Below are positions 32,721 to 44,030 of a stretch of DNA of 64,000 bases, in pieces (the first letter of the stretch is position 1; each line of letters begins with the position of its first letter). This DNA comes from Dictyophora rubrovolvata. Taxonomy: Eukaryota; Basidiomycota; Agaricomycetes; Phallales; Phallaceae. The translations under genes and the position numbers were made by a program. A model generated the notes under the pieces. It was not told where the DNA came from. It saw nothing but the letters and a program-made list of their open reading frames with translations, and searched no databases. The DNA is taken from positions 1,488,001 to 1,552,000 of the forward strand of contig CP114121.1 in NCBI GenBank assembly GCA_029959195.1, in the 5' to 3' direction.

Positions 32721-33512
32721 ATGACTTCGTGGCTTCACTACCCTTTCTCACACCCGTGGATGCCAACGTTGAAACGCAAACTGTCCGATGACGACTCCGA
32801 AGGTGATTCCTACTCTTCCCAGGCGTCATCCTCGCAATGCTCTTCCCCGCGCGTGTACCATTCTCCAAAACGCCGTCGATATGACATATCTCGGAATCTG
32901 TCACGACTATCACTACTCGAGCGTGTATACCCTGTCATAGAAGAACCACAGCAACAACAGTACATAGGAGACACCTCCACGGGAAGTGTCTCCCAAACCT
33001 CCCCAACGGCGGATGAGGCGTTTGAAGAAATGCCTATCAGCATCGACGTTGATGTAGACACACCCGGAATGTCTACTGCCATAATTGAAGAACCGGTGGA
33101 GCCGGTTGTTGTGCCTACGAGCCTGGTTCGCGAAGTACGGATGCGGAATTCGTCATCCTATGAACCCGAAAAAGATCGTGAGTCTCCTCATATTCTCTCG
33201 TACATAGAACAACAGTTTAATGTAATTCCTGAAGGAATTGTGGTTACTGACCTTGATAGTTCGGAAAGCGAATCCGAACCAGACGATCCTAACCCTTTCG
33301 CTATCTCGTCGACCGTCCTTTCCAAATTAAAACTAAAAACTGTGACCCGTACTTTTATTCCAAAACCAATAACTACAGCCGCAGATGATTTAAAAGCTGT
33401 CGTGCTTTATAGACCTTCTCCCTGGGCCGCATCCAATTCTCAAGAACGTGATGCAATTTCTCACACCGGCGACCGTAGTCTCTCCTACGAGGATGCAATG
33501 GAAACCGAATGA
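32721..33512 (+). CDS. intronless nuclear-type protein of unknown function
   Basis: Single exon of 263 residues. A basic motif HSPKRRRYDISRNLSRLSLL near residue 47 looks like a nuclear localisation signal. The middle is acidic and Gln/Glu-rich. The C-terminal part (NPFAISSTVLSKLKLKTVTR followed by TFIPKPI and VVLYRPSPW) seems the most ordered and could be a short conserved module. I do not recognise the family. Low-complexity Ser tracts sit near residues 25-45. Confidence 0.75.
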   Translation: MTSWLHYPFSHPWMPTLKRKLSDDDSEGDSYSSQASSSQCSSPRVYHSPKRRRYDISRNLSRLSLLERVYPVIEEPQQQQYIGDTSTGSVSQTSPTADEAFEEMPISIDVDVDTPGMSTAIIEEPVEPVVVPTSLVREVRMRNSSSYEPEKDRESPHILSYIEQQFNVIPEGIVVTDLDSSESESEPDDPNPFAISSTVLSKLKLKTVTRTFIPKPITTAADDLKAVVLYRPSPWAASNSQERDAISHTGDRSLSYEDAMETE

Positions 33513-34111
33513 ATTTGTTATTGCTTTTTACGTTAAAAATGCATAATAGAGTATCACTACTCACACATTTTATTATTATTCAATTGTATTCTTAGTCAAA
33601 TACAACATTTCTTTAATCTTACACGAAACATTGCGTAAAGATTGCCGCCTATGATAAGCATGAGATCTTCGTAAACGTTGTTAGAGGTGCCGGTCATTGC
33701 ACATGATATCAAACGGATGTAATTACCACCGGTTACCCGTTCGTCACATCGTTTGACGCAAAGCAGGTTCCCAGATGAAACGGAGGATTGGGTAAAGACT
33801 TTTTTAATGATTAGAATAAGGTAAACCAAGTATATATTTATACAGCCTCATTGGCATTTTTTCATAATCCTGGAATCCCATCACCTGAGGTATACAGAGC
33901 AGATACGACAAAAACAATCATAACAAATAAGAGCGACGTAAGATCATGCGAAAACAAATACAAGGACGAAGAAGGAAAAAAGAAAGAGTCGAGGATTCAA
34001 GTAAATAAAGAAAGACAAAGTTAAAAAAGGTCGGAGCAGGGAGGAATAGATAAGCGACAGAACCCGAGTTTAATGGAATATTTTTCTAATTTGAGAGCGG
34101 ATACGACGGCA
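33513..34111. other. convergent intergenic region
   Basis: About 600 bp between the stop at 33512 (plus) and the HAP2 stop at 34112 (minus). AT-rich, with possible 3' processing signals on both strands. A 77-codon minus-strand frame at 33596-33829 shows no motif. Confidence 0.5.
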
Positions 34112-35305
34112 TCACTGCAAATTGTTGTTTGTTGTGCCACTGTTGGCCATGTTGAAAAACTGTGGCACACTGTCCGTCGGCGGGTAGTTTTCTGGCGCAA
34201 GCCCCGCTGGCGATTCGGAGAAGGTGCCAAAGTCTGCCTTGTTGGAGTTGTTACCATTCGCAGCATTACTGGTATTAGCTATGCCTCCGCTAATTACCGG
34301 GAACGCAGAAGAGCCAGTTGTATCGATATTGATAGAAGACGATGGAGGATTTGAGGCCTCACCGGGTGGATTTGAGGTAGGTTCCGACGATGATGATGCC
34401 TTCAAAGCTTTCCTCTCTTCTGCCGATAGATTCGGATTCGATGGAGCCTTGCCAGGATCTGCGGATTGTGCTGCCTTTTGTTGCGCGGCGATTTCTTCCG
34501 CGGTAAGGAAACGACCACCAGGACCACGAGGTCGGCGCATTGCATGTCTGTGACGAGATTCATGCAAGTACGGCTAAAATTCAAATCAAGATCTACGTAA
34601 AATGCAACGTATCTTAAAGCCACTTGCCTTGCGCTGTTTTGACAAACGATGAAGTTCTTCTAAACGTGCACGAGCGATACGCCGCTTCAGAATACGATTG
34701 TATTGCTTCGCATTAACATATAACGGCTCTTCGTCCAACGTTTGGTCTGTATCCATCCCGGTACGAGTACCACGTTCGGAAGAACCGTCGCCATCTGGAC
34801 CGCGAGTATTGTTTCCGTTCTGATAATCGTCTACATCGTCCTCTGCAGAGCCGTGCGACGGACCTGGGGTATTATCTCTTGGGTCGGGAGGTATACGATG
34901 AATAGGATAAGGCGACCTGTGTGCTAAATGAGGATGGGGATGATGTGGATGGGAGTGAGGATGTGGATGATGGGGGTGGTGATGGGGCGGTGCTGGAGGA
35001 GGCGGCAAAGACGGATCTGAGAGGTATCGCTGGGGGTGAGGAAAGGGTATGTGTGTACGCGAATAGGAAGAGTGATGTTCTTCGAGCTGGATCTGCGCGG
35101 CACCGGGCTGGGTTCTACGTGTCAGAGACTGGGGTTGCGGCTGCTGTTGTTGGGCTGGATGGGGTGAGCTGATGAGACTGCTGACGTTGTGCATCTGGGA
35201 TTGGTGCAAGTACTTGCCTGTGAGGAAGTCAGTCTGACCCTGAAGATGATATGGCCGGGACAAGGGCGGTGACCACAATTGGTTTCGATCGAGTGAGTTG
35301 TCCAT
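34112..35305 (-). CDS. HAP2: CCAAT-binding factor subunit HAP2 / NF-YA
   Basis: Two exons (35305-34628, 34573-34112) give 379 residues. The NF-YA core is complete: subunit-association half EPLYVNAKQYNRILKRRIAR, linker ARLEELHRLSKQRK, and DNA-binding half PYLHESRHRHAMRRPRGPGG. The intron (54 nt) falls exactly between the two halves and has a GC donor, AAG|GCAAGT. The N-terminus carries a His/Pro tract near residues 105-135. With HAP3 and HAP5 it binds CCAAT to control respiration, iron and redox genes. Its ATG lies only 61 bp downstream of the AlkB-type gene's stop codon on the same strand. Confidence 0.97.
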
Positions 35306-35366
35306 GATAAGTGGCTTAAAAAACGTGTGTAAGTTTAAAATTGTCGGAGTTGCAGTCCCATAGCCG

Positions 35367-38300
35367 TCACGTGATGTCTACTCGTCGTGCAGTCGCTGCT
35401 ATCCTGAATCCGCAAGGATGAACAGCGTGCTAGAAAAAGGAAAATTCATTTTATTTCATAAAATTAAAATTATTTTCGGAGGACTGTTTTGGATGTCTTT
35501 CTTACTTGGTAATATTCCTGTATTTCGGCCCCTTCCATAACAAGCGTATCTCCATGACGTAGAGTCAACTCAATGACAACGGGAGGCGTCTTCCGCCCTT
35601 CTTTCAGCTGTCCATCATCTGACATCCATTTGCTGGGAACTGGCCGAAACTTCATTATTGCCGGCGAGCCCAGACTCAGCGAGGCGACAATTGGTCCCAA
35701 ATCCTTTTCTCCGTCACTGTGAACTAGAACAGATACGTTGGAAACAGAAAAAAACAACCGACAAAAAATGAAAAAGTGTTTTCGTACATTCCATTTTTTG
35801 CTCGGCCATATAGCCTGCACTTAGGACCTCATTGAAATCTGGATTATAATTCAGCGCCAGCGTCGCTCGACTCCGGATGTACTCGAGAGCTTTAATGACC
35901 GATTTGTACTTGTCCAATTTCACTGCAGCACTTGTTTTAGGATGTTGAAAAATTCTTCAGATAAATAGAACTTCATTACCTGTATTATTCGTTCCCCCAA
36001 CATACTAAATAAGAATAATATCATCATCATAACGAAAAGCCAATAATATGATCGAGTTACCGCATATGGCTCTCCGGCTATGGTGCCCGGACGTTATCAG
36101 CCCTAGCTATATAATTTAGGAAAAACTCACAATTTTGTGAAAAATAATGCGATAACATTCGTCCCTTCACTAAATTAGTCGGTGTCAATTTTTAGTACAC
36201 CTGGTTCCGAAAAGAAACTTACACTTGTGCTGCGGAATAAAATAGACGAGACAAAAAGGTCAACACCAATTGCAGAAATTGATAGGCAGAAGAAAAGAAC
36301 CGTGTGGTTCGAATTCTCACTCACGGTTTTCATGCTATATCTCCGGAAGAATGATTCGTCATTGGATGCGTCTAGTTGATACTGACGAAAGATTCGATCC
36401 GCAACTTGAAGCGACTGACCACTCGCTTTGATAAGATGTATCTTACCCCTAAAAAGGGAAGGTCTAAGTCAAAATCATTGGGATTTGGAAAGACTTTACC
36501 GATTGAATGGCAAAGTGAATGTATGACACTCATATGGATCAGCCCCATTCCCTAACCTCGATGTCGCCTCGGTAATTCCAGCTTCTTGTGAGACAAAACG
36601 CCCTGACTTGACATTGTTGACTTTAGGAGGCGTTTGAATGACCGCTTTGATAGCAAGTGTATGCTACAACATTTTCAAATATTAGCCGCCAGCTCGGAAT
36701 GTTCGATACCCAATAGTCAAAGCTCACGTTGCAGTTACTACACTTCCAACAGGTCCAAAATTCCCTAAGCACATTTTTTGAAATCAAGGAATTGAGATAG
36801 ACCGGTAATATGTACAGACCTGCATGACAATTTCCCACATTCCTCACACCAAAAGCCTTTCCAAAAATGTCGTGATGTAGCTATTTGAGGTTGTTCAGTA
36901 TTGCTGTGTATCACGGGCTGAACGGGCGGTTTGGGTCTGATTTCAAGCTTTAAACCTCTTACTGCTGGAGGATCCTCTCTCGGCGCCAAAAACGTAGGAT
37001 TATAACCCTCAGTCGTGACATTGGTCTTGTCCAAGAGCTGGAAAAAAGCGCGACAGCGGGACTGAGTGCATACCCAGCCATAGCCAAATATGCTAAAACT
37101 GTGTTCACCGCAGACCTGGCAAACTGATGTAAGGATAGGCGTATCCATCGATTTGAATCTACATGAGATTTCAGAAAATGGGCATAGAAAATAAGGGTGG
37201 TTTGGTGTACTTGTTATCATTTTCCTTGAACCACCATGGTGATCCCTGGGCCTCAATCCAGCGAAATAGAAACTTCCAGCGAACACAGTATCCCCTGGAA
37301 TTAACTGACGAAGGCTCGGGTTCCTCTGTGCAATCGGAAATCCAATTAACAGTTGTACAACTTCGCTGAGTCAAAGGGTAGACTAACCCCATGCATGAAC
37401 GATGTGATAATAACCCAAAACAACATAATTCATATTGTCTAAGGAATATGGGAATAATCTGTATCCATTACCTGCTAGGAGAACAATGGCATGTGCTGCT
37501 TTCCAAGAAGAGATGAGCGCGGCACAGGACCCACTATCCGCGACTTGATCCTCAACGAGAGAAACACGGCCAGTTAGTCGATCTAGGGCCGAATGACCTC
37601 CCCTACATATGTGTGTTGCGTCAAAATAAACGATTGGTATTTAATGTTCATGGATCACATACCCATGCGAAATAATATATCTACCATCCGAATGCCATAT
37701 ATCATATCTAAATAAAAATATTAAAGCTGCCCGGTCAAGATAAAACAGATCAGACCTGGCAGGATAGCCATCAAGCAAATACCCCTCCGCCCGCTGTTTA
37801 TGAGTATACACGCCACCTTGATATGCACGGAAATAGCTTAATGACTCGCATAGCTCCTGTCGCGACTGTCATGCCGAAAAATGTTTAGTATTCCAAACGA
37901 TATGTAAGCAAACCCAAACGTACCTGCGCCCATACAGGAGGTGGATTGGGTAGCGGGGGCTTATGCACTCGAGTATCTGAGCACAGAGGATCCCCTTGCA
38001 AGGGAGGGAAATTCATTCTTGGAATTGGCGAAACAGCTGACCAAAAATGTGTATCGTTGATTCCTGGAGGTCGTGAGTTGTTTGAATAATTGGTTTCGTC
38101 ATGCGGAACACTCCAGGGAGTACGTGATGTTTGCGATGACTGGGTGCATTCCCGTGAGCTATAGTAAGATGATATTTCCTTATAACTGCAATCGTTGAGG
38201 GTTTCGTCGTCGGACTGAGGCATCACATGGTTCAATTGAGAAACATCCATCGAGTCCTGGCCTTGCTTAGCACCCCCGTCGGGATGTTCGCCTTGGCTTG

Positions 38301-40637
38301 ATAGGATCAATCCTCTAAAGCCATCGACGTTGTCTGAAGACAAAGATGATCTGGAATTTGACTCCGGAAGGCCAGTTCGGGATTTCTTTTCAAGCCTATC
38401 GTGATCGTCGTTTTCATTTTCATTCCTTGTGAAGCCGCTTTCTAGACTACTTTCAGCGTAGGGGGAAACCTCTGTAGAAGAATTCCCTCGAGTCAAAGGA
38501 GCCTTAGTTGGTGACGGTGAGGAAAATGCAGTTCTGGAAGATGATGATACAACAGCGGTAGGCGAAGAAGCACATGTTGGACTATTGGATTCATTGACAA
38601 TGGAATGCAAACCCTCGGTCGCGCTAACAGTAGTCGGCATCTCGATCTCCTTATTTTTCTTTTTTCCCTTTCCCTTTCCTTTCCCCCCGCCATTTCCCTG
38701 GCTTTTGTTACCAACATCCTTCTTTTTAGGACCAGGCGGACGACCTCGCTTCTTGGGCCTCGCATTCGCATCTTTATCAGTGTCTATACATCCAGGCCTG
38801 GATTCTGCCATCTCAGCTGTGAACGAAGAACTTTCTCCACAACAAGCAGAATCAACAGGTATATGCTCCTCTTCCTGGACTTTTGATTTTTTGCTCATCT
38901 TCATCCGCGCAGTTGAAATAGAGGTATCGAGGACTACGGTATGCTCTTCGTGATACTTTTCTTGCGTTACCTTATCAACGACTGTCCGCTTTCGTGCTTG
39001 CCCACGTAGTTCCTTTTTTGTTTTCTTCTGCTTCGCATTATGTGCAGATGAAGCAGCGCCGTTATTATCTAGCACGGGATGCGGTGCATACTGTGCTTGG
39101 ATCATCCCTTGTGCCTTGGCTGCTGCCCCACGAGACTCACGCCGTTGAGCCAGAGGGATGCGTAAATGTTGGACGACGCAAAGGGAATTGGACATCTTCA
39201 AGAAAGCCTTCTTTCCGTCCCAGGCGTGCAGTGGTGAGCTTTCATGTTCCTGAGCATCAGCATTGGCAGTACTCGGAGGTACATCTGCATTTGAGGTGGT
39301 TGTTATAGGAGATCCATCCGCTGAAGTGTTGATGTCGTTCGATTCAGAAGCACTGGCAGTGGCAGTAACCCCGCGTGACAGTTGCATCGTGGACGGCTCG
39401 CATCCAAAAGTAGTGTCCAACCCGCCGTTTACACCAGGAACGAGGCCGCGTCTTTTTCGAGGGGACTCGGTTTCTGAATCTGCATTACACGCAATTTTCC
39501 TTTTGGACGGAGGGAGATTCCCGCCACCGGCATCCGACTGCACATGCATGTCGGTATCAAGTGAGTAGTCCATAAATAATTTGTTGGATTTGCTGGATTT
39601 GCGTTTCTTGCCAAGGCAGTTTCCTTTTCTAAGAGTTCCCCTTGATGACTTCGTTGAAGTGGAAGGACAGTTTTCGATCCGTGGTATTATGGTATCGTCT
39701 GTAGGCGGACCCCGTAAAGTAGTTTGAAGGTCAACTTGAACTTGGTTATCGGGGGCTGTAGGATAAGAAACCTCTGAAATTGGTTCCGCTGTGTATTCTA
39801 GAGCTAATTGAAGGCTGTGAATGTACTGGCTGCTAATTTTCAACAAGTTCTTTACCAGGTCCTTTGACAAGCCCGAACCGGTGAGAAGGCTCCTTAGTCA
39901 CCGTGATGCTGGGTAGCTCTTCGTCGGCGTCCGAGTCTTCAGCCGTTGGATAAAGGTGTTGTGATGACAGGTTACGACCCTGATCAGGCTTTGCCTCGCG
40001 ATAACCTGCCTCGTCTACAATGTGAGGAGAACTTGACAAATGACCTAAAGAGCGTCTTCGGAATCTTTTGCGCATGGCGAGGTCATCAACAAGTCTGATA
40101 TTTTTGTCCAACAGAGTCGAGTTAACGGCGGGGGTGCGATTGAACTCGACGACCACGTCAGTAACCTTGAAACCGCTCGGCAATACGGCCAAGTGAAAGT
40201 TCGACCGGCAAACGTTGAGCATTTCAATCGCTTTCGACTCGTCGTTTGACAGTAGATACCAAGAAAAATCGGTAAACAAAGCGAGTGATTCTGCTTTGGC
40301 AAGGGTAAATGGTATTAGGACAGTATGATCATGATCACGGTGCTCTTGTACCCCATATATTAAGGCTCTGAATGTCCATTTCTCAATCCAATCCAACTCC
40401 TGCGTCATGTAGATAAGAAACGGACATTCAGTGAATGTAACTTACATGCTGGTCTCGAGCAGAAAGGGTGCGAACGAATCTTGTCCATAGTTCTTTGGCA
40501 GCAGCTTCACCGGAGTCGGATTTACCGCTATGACTGTCATTGCCTAAACGTTCAGACCGAATGTTGCCGCTGTACAAGGAGGCATATCCGCTCGGAAGGT
40601 TAAGAAACTGGACAATATTATACGAGATGGAGATCAT
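35367..40637 (-). CDS. large AlkB-family 2OG-Fe(II) dioxygenase with zinc-binding and AT-hook segments
   Basis: Eighteen exons give 1422 residues, all phases consistent: 40637-40446, 40399-39856, 39803-37924, 37865-37756, 37707-37663, 37602-37388, 37325-37211, 37158-36820, 36764-36728, 36663-36500, 36448-36325, 36229-36223, 36169-36131, 36077-36061, 36004-35980, 35922-35788, 35723-35506, 35429-35367. Near residue 597 there is an AT-hook (KKRGRPPGPKKK). Residues about 940-1030 form a folded segment (SFEL-like SYFRAYQGGVYTHKQRAEGY; YHIVHAWEE; VRWKFLFRWIEAQGSPWW). Zinc-binding blocks follow: CQVCGEHSFSIFGYGWVC and CEECGKLSCREFWTCWKCSN. The C-terminal AlkB domain shows NYFS-like SHYFSQNSGEPYAYVGGTNN, iron ligands in FHSDGEKDLGP (HxD) and EYYQH, and the 2OG-binding FRIAATARR. 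AlkB enzymes oxidatively remove methyl groups from nucleic acids. The start codon is provisional. Confidence 0.88.
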
Positions 40638-40896
40638 GGGCTTGATACAACCTCTGGGAATAAACGATCATCATCGGCGGCTGATAATTATATTTGATTC
40701 GAGCACAGGGAAGTAAAGAGGCAGTATATAGCCCAGATCTTCTCATTACCAGAATGACATTCAAGCCCCAAAGGAAGGCAATAGTATTGACACATTCAGA
40801 AGGAGATGTAATCAGATGTCTCGAAATCTAATATACGCAGGATATATTCTTTTTCTATTACTGGACTTATAGACAATAAATGAATCGAATCGTCGG

Positions 40897-41578
40897 TCAT
40901 TTCTGCGAGAGAGCATGTTGGAGCGCCTCGTATACGTCAATTTCGACCTGGGCTTCCATTTTGTCTTCCTCTGTTCCATTACCAGTAGCCACTCTCTGGG
41001 CCTCGGTCAGGTTAGCACGGATAGTCTGCAACGTAAATATCAGGAAAAGAGGACTTGGAACAATAAGCAATTGAATAGACCTCGGGGGAGAATGTATCTA
41101 ATTCAGCAGCTTCTACAGCAGTGATAGTCAATTTGTTGTTGGGGTGGACAGTAGCAAACCCTGCGCTGACTGCGATGTTATTACACATATGAGATCGTGA
41201 TAGGCTCAAAGGGTAAAACTAGTACATACTGAACCATTTTTTGGCAGCGCTCCCAGCTTCGATAATCTCTACGACGCCTGGTCGGAGTGCTTCTACGGAG
41301 GGCACATGGTTTGCCAAAATACCCATGTCACCCGTCGCTGCCGGTACATTTACTTGCACAACATCTTGGGAATTGTAGAGTGCCTGTTCGTGTTTTTAAT
41401 AAACATGGTGGAATTGCCGCTATAACAAACAATCCGCGAAACGTACTCTATGCGGAAGCACTAAGGACAAGTTGATTTTGTCACTGACTGCCTCAGCGTA
41501 ACCGCGACGACCTAATGTTGTCCTGGAAGAGTTTATTATCCGCCGCGAAATATTACCAGTCAACCGTAATGCAGCCAT
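40897..41578 (-). CDS. ATP16: mitochondrial F1-ATP synthase subunit delta
   Basis: Four exons (41578-41447, 41383-41230, 41169-41081, 41025-40897) give 167 residues. The first 30 residues are an arginine-rich transit peptide (MAALRLTGNISRRIINSSRT). The mature part has the ATP synthase delta/epsilon beta-sandwich: DKINLSLVLPHRALYNSQDV, VNVPAATGDMGILANHVPSV and AGFATVHPNNKLTITAVEAA. The C-terminal helices end EALQHALSQK. The subunit forms the foot of the F1 central stalk. Its ATG is 111 bp from that of ATG6, transcribed the other way. Confidence 0.97.
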
Positions 41579-41689
41579 ATGAATGAGGAAAAAATACGGA
41601 ATAGAGGGAGGAAACCTTTTCGAGAGCCAGCCGAGCTGCCGGCGTGGACCCATAAATGTCAACTCCCTCCTCCTCGATCCCTCTTATCC
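41579..41689. promoter_or_regulatory. 111-bp bidirectional promoter, ATP16 / ATG6
   Basis: Only 111 bp lie between the two start codons, so both 5' leaders and both core promoters must fit or overlap here. The sequence has no obvious TATA box; a CT-rich run (CTCCCTCCTCCTCGATCCCT) precedes the ATG6 start. Confidence 0.7.
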
Positions 41690-43441
41690 ATGACGTCGAC
41701 AATATGCACCCAATGCAAACAACCTCTGGCTCTCGACACTTCCCTCGTAGATTTGGCACCCTCGGCGTACGATATGATGGCAAGTTCACTGCCACAGACT
41801 TTGCGTCAGCATTACCCCTCAGAAAAAGAGAAACTCGAGCAACTAGTTGCTCCAAATTCTCTGAAAACTGTCTGGCAAAATGCAGCAATATCGCCGGCTA
41901 ACAACCTCTCCCAACGAGCACAAGAGAAACGCCGTGAGCCAGGAATCTCAATTCCTGGTGAATCATTCGTGTTATTACAAGACAGTGTCGTGCAGAACAT
42001 ACCAACCCAACCAACCAAATCACAAAGAACACCGTTATCTATCGCCAAAAATGTTGTGCCTACCGCTGTGGCTGTCTCATTAAACAAGAAACAGTCAAAT
42101 GATCCACCTCTAGCATCCCAAACAACGCCACCCCAGCCACCACCAGCAGATCTTGCGACTGCGCCTACCCTTTCACCCCTATCTCATCACCTCGAGTCCA
42201 CGGCTCGCATTTTCAAGTTACTTTCTAGTAGAACAGACCTTGATCATCCCCTCTGTGCCGAATGTACACACCTGGTCATAGCTATATTGAACCGACAGCT
42301 AGAAGAGACTAAAAAGGAGCGCGATGGATATCAAGCCTTCGAGAAGGAAATTAGGAAAGAGAGAGAACGCGAGGAGCGTTCTCTTGGTATCTCAAACATG
42401 CAGGAGAAGATTGATAAGCTAAAAGAGGAAGAACGGAAAGCAATAGAAGAACTCAAGACTGCCGAAGCAGAACGAGCAAGGTTGGATGAGGAAATCCGTG
42501 CTCTCGAACGCGAAGAACGCCAGCTAGAAGAAGAAGAAGCAGAGTAAGGATATTATTCCTCCTGTCGCTCTCTTGTTTATTCACTCAATTCTTTCGATAC
42601 TGCCCAGATTTTGGCGGCTGCATAATCAAAATCTCTTAGCTTGCGCAGAACAAACTGCACACCTACGCTCCTTGCGTGCCGCTTTCGCAGCGGATACACA
42701 GACAGTAGAGAAACTGCAACGGACTAATGTATACTATGACGCCTTTTGTATTGGTAATGTGGGCATATTCGGAACTATCAACGGCCTTAGGCTGGGTAGG
42801 GCTAGCGGAATTGCTGTATGTTGTCAAGCCATAGCTGCCATTATCAGAAACGCACCCATTTTCATACAGATTGACTGGTCCGAAATAAATGCGGCATGGG
42901 GTCAATGTACATTATTATTGCATACCTTGGCTAAAAAATTCGATTTTACATTCGAAAAGTGGGCGACGTTTACTATATCGTGAATTTGAGCTCAGCAACT
43001 GAAACTTTTTTCCCCATTCTAGCTATAAACCAATTCCCATGGGATCGTTTTCGAAAATTGAAAAGATATCGGGAACTGACAGAACAGTATATGAACTCTA
43101 TGGGTCTGGCGATCTCCATATTGGACGGATATTGCACAATCGAAGGTTTGACTTAGGGATGGTCGCTTATCTCGATTGTCTTCGTCAGTTAATCGAACAT
43201 GCTCAAATGCAGTACCCAAAAGCAGATTTTCCACATCAGTAAGTAAACACGATGTCGTCTATCTGGGGATCTTTACAGCTTACCCTTCTTACAACAACGC
43301 AGTATTGTCAAAGACAAAATCGGGGACGTCTCGATTAAACTACAATTCAATCAAGAAGAAAGCTGGACGAGAGCCTTACGGCATGTTCTATTTGCACTAA
43401 AGCTTCTTCTGAAATTGGTTACTGGTGGTAATCTCGGTTAA
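41690..43441 (+). CDS. ATG6: autophagy protein 6 (Beclin 1 / Vps30)
   Basis: Five exons (41690-42543, 42608-42815, 42870-42958, 43023-43238, 43303-43441) give 501 residues, typical of the family. An N-terminal CxxC (ICTQCKQPL) is followed by a linker and a coiled coil near residues 190-310 (KKERDGYQAFEKEIRKERER onward). The evolutionarily conserved domain has IGNVGIFGTINGLRLGR, EINAAWGQCTLLLHTLAKKF, NYKPIPMGSFSKIEKI, YELYGSG and the DFPHQ-IVKDKIGDVSIKLQ end. Atg6 is part of both Vps34 PI3-kinase complexes (autophagosome formation and endosomal sorting). All splice phases agree. Confidence 0.96.
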
Positions 43442-44030
43442 TCCGTGATAGACACATGGTATAATTAGAACGATGTTCCGTGAATCTAGGGTTTGTGATA
43501 CCCATCTTTTTTGAAACCTACTTTCTCACATCCCCGTTTTTTCAGATTGATCTCCATGTACGGGTTATATTTACCCACATCCATGTATTTCCTATGCCTA
43601 CAGTCGCACGGTAATTTGGTATATACGCTCTATCTATTGTACAAAGGGAACGTCTAGTTGCGCTTGACACCAGAAGACTTACCTTTTACGCGCGCAGCTT
43701 CTTGGTGTGCTTCCCGTAGGAGGGGTTCCGCGGGATTCATTTCCTGTACACGGAGCTATAGAACGCTATTACATATTTGTCTAAAACAAAGCAATCTAGA
43801 TTTGCATTGATCAATTTCTATTCGCCCGTACACCGCATATTTGAAATTCCGTGACAGTACTACAAATGTATGCGCTTCTAGATTTATGAACAGTCGAAGA
43901 TATTCCATATTTCTCGCCAATCCGAATGCAAAAAGAAGCATAGATGTTCAACATAAATTAAGGAAAATACCGCATTCGTTCCCCTCGTTCTTTTCCCAAG
44001 TCGACGAAAAGGTTAAGGAAAGTGACGTTG
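43442..44030. other. convergent intergenic region with an unassigned short frame
   Basis: Between the ATG6 stop (plus) and the GSH1 stop (minus). On the minus strand, a frame from ATG 43740 reads MNPAEPLLREAHQEAARVK with a donor-like GTAAGT after it and a CTGTACAG-like acceptor before it; it looks like an exon of a small protein, but start and partners are not clear. A 61-codon frame at 43756-43941 is probably 3' flank. Confidence 0.35.

Noticed and set aside
37382-37471. 90-nt intron removing the YSLDNMNYVVLGYYHIVHAW region
   Set aside because: Phase would allow it, but the segment is open and fits the folded block before VRWKFLFRW; the intron 37326-37387 gives a better join (HAWEE).
35367-40637. 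TET/JBP-type dioxygenase
   Set aside because: The C-terminal motifs (YVGGTNN, FHSDGE, FRIAATARR) follow AlkB order, not the TET/JBP arrangement.
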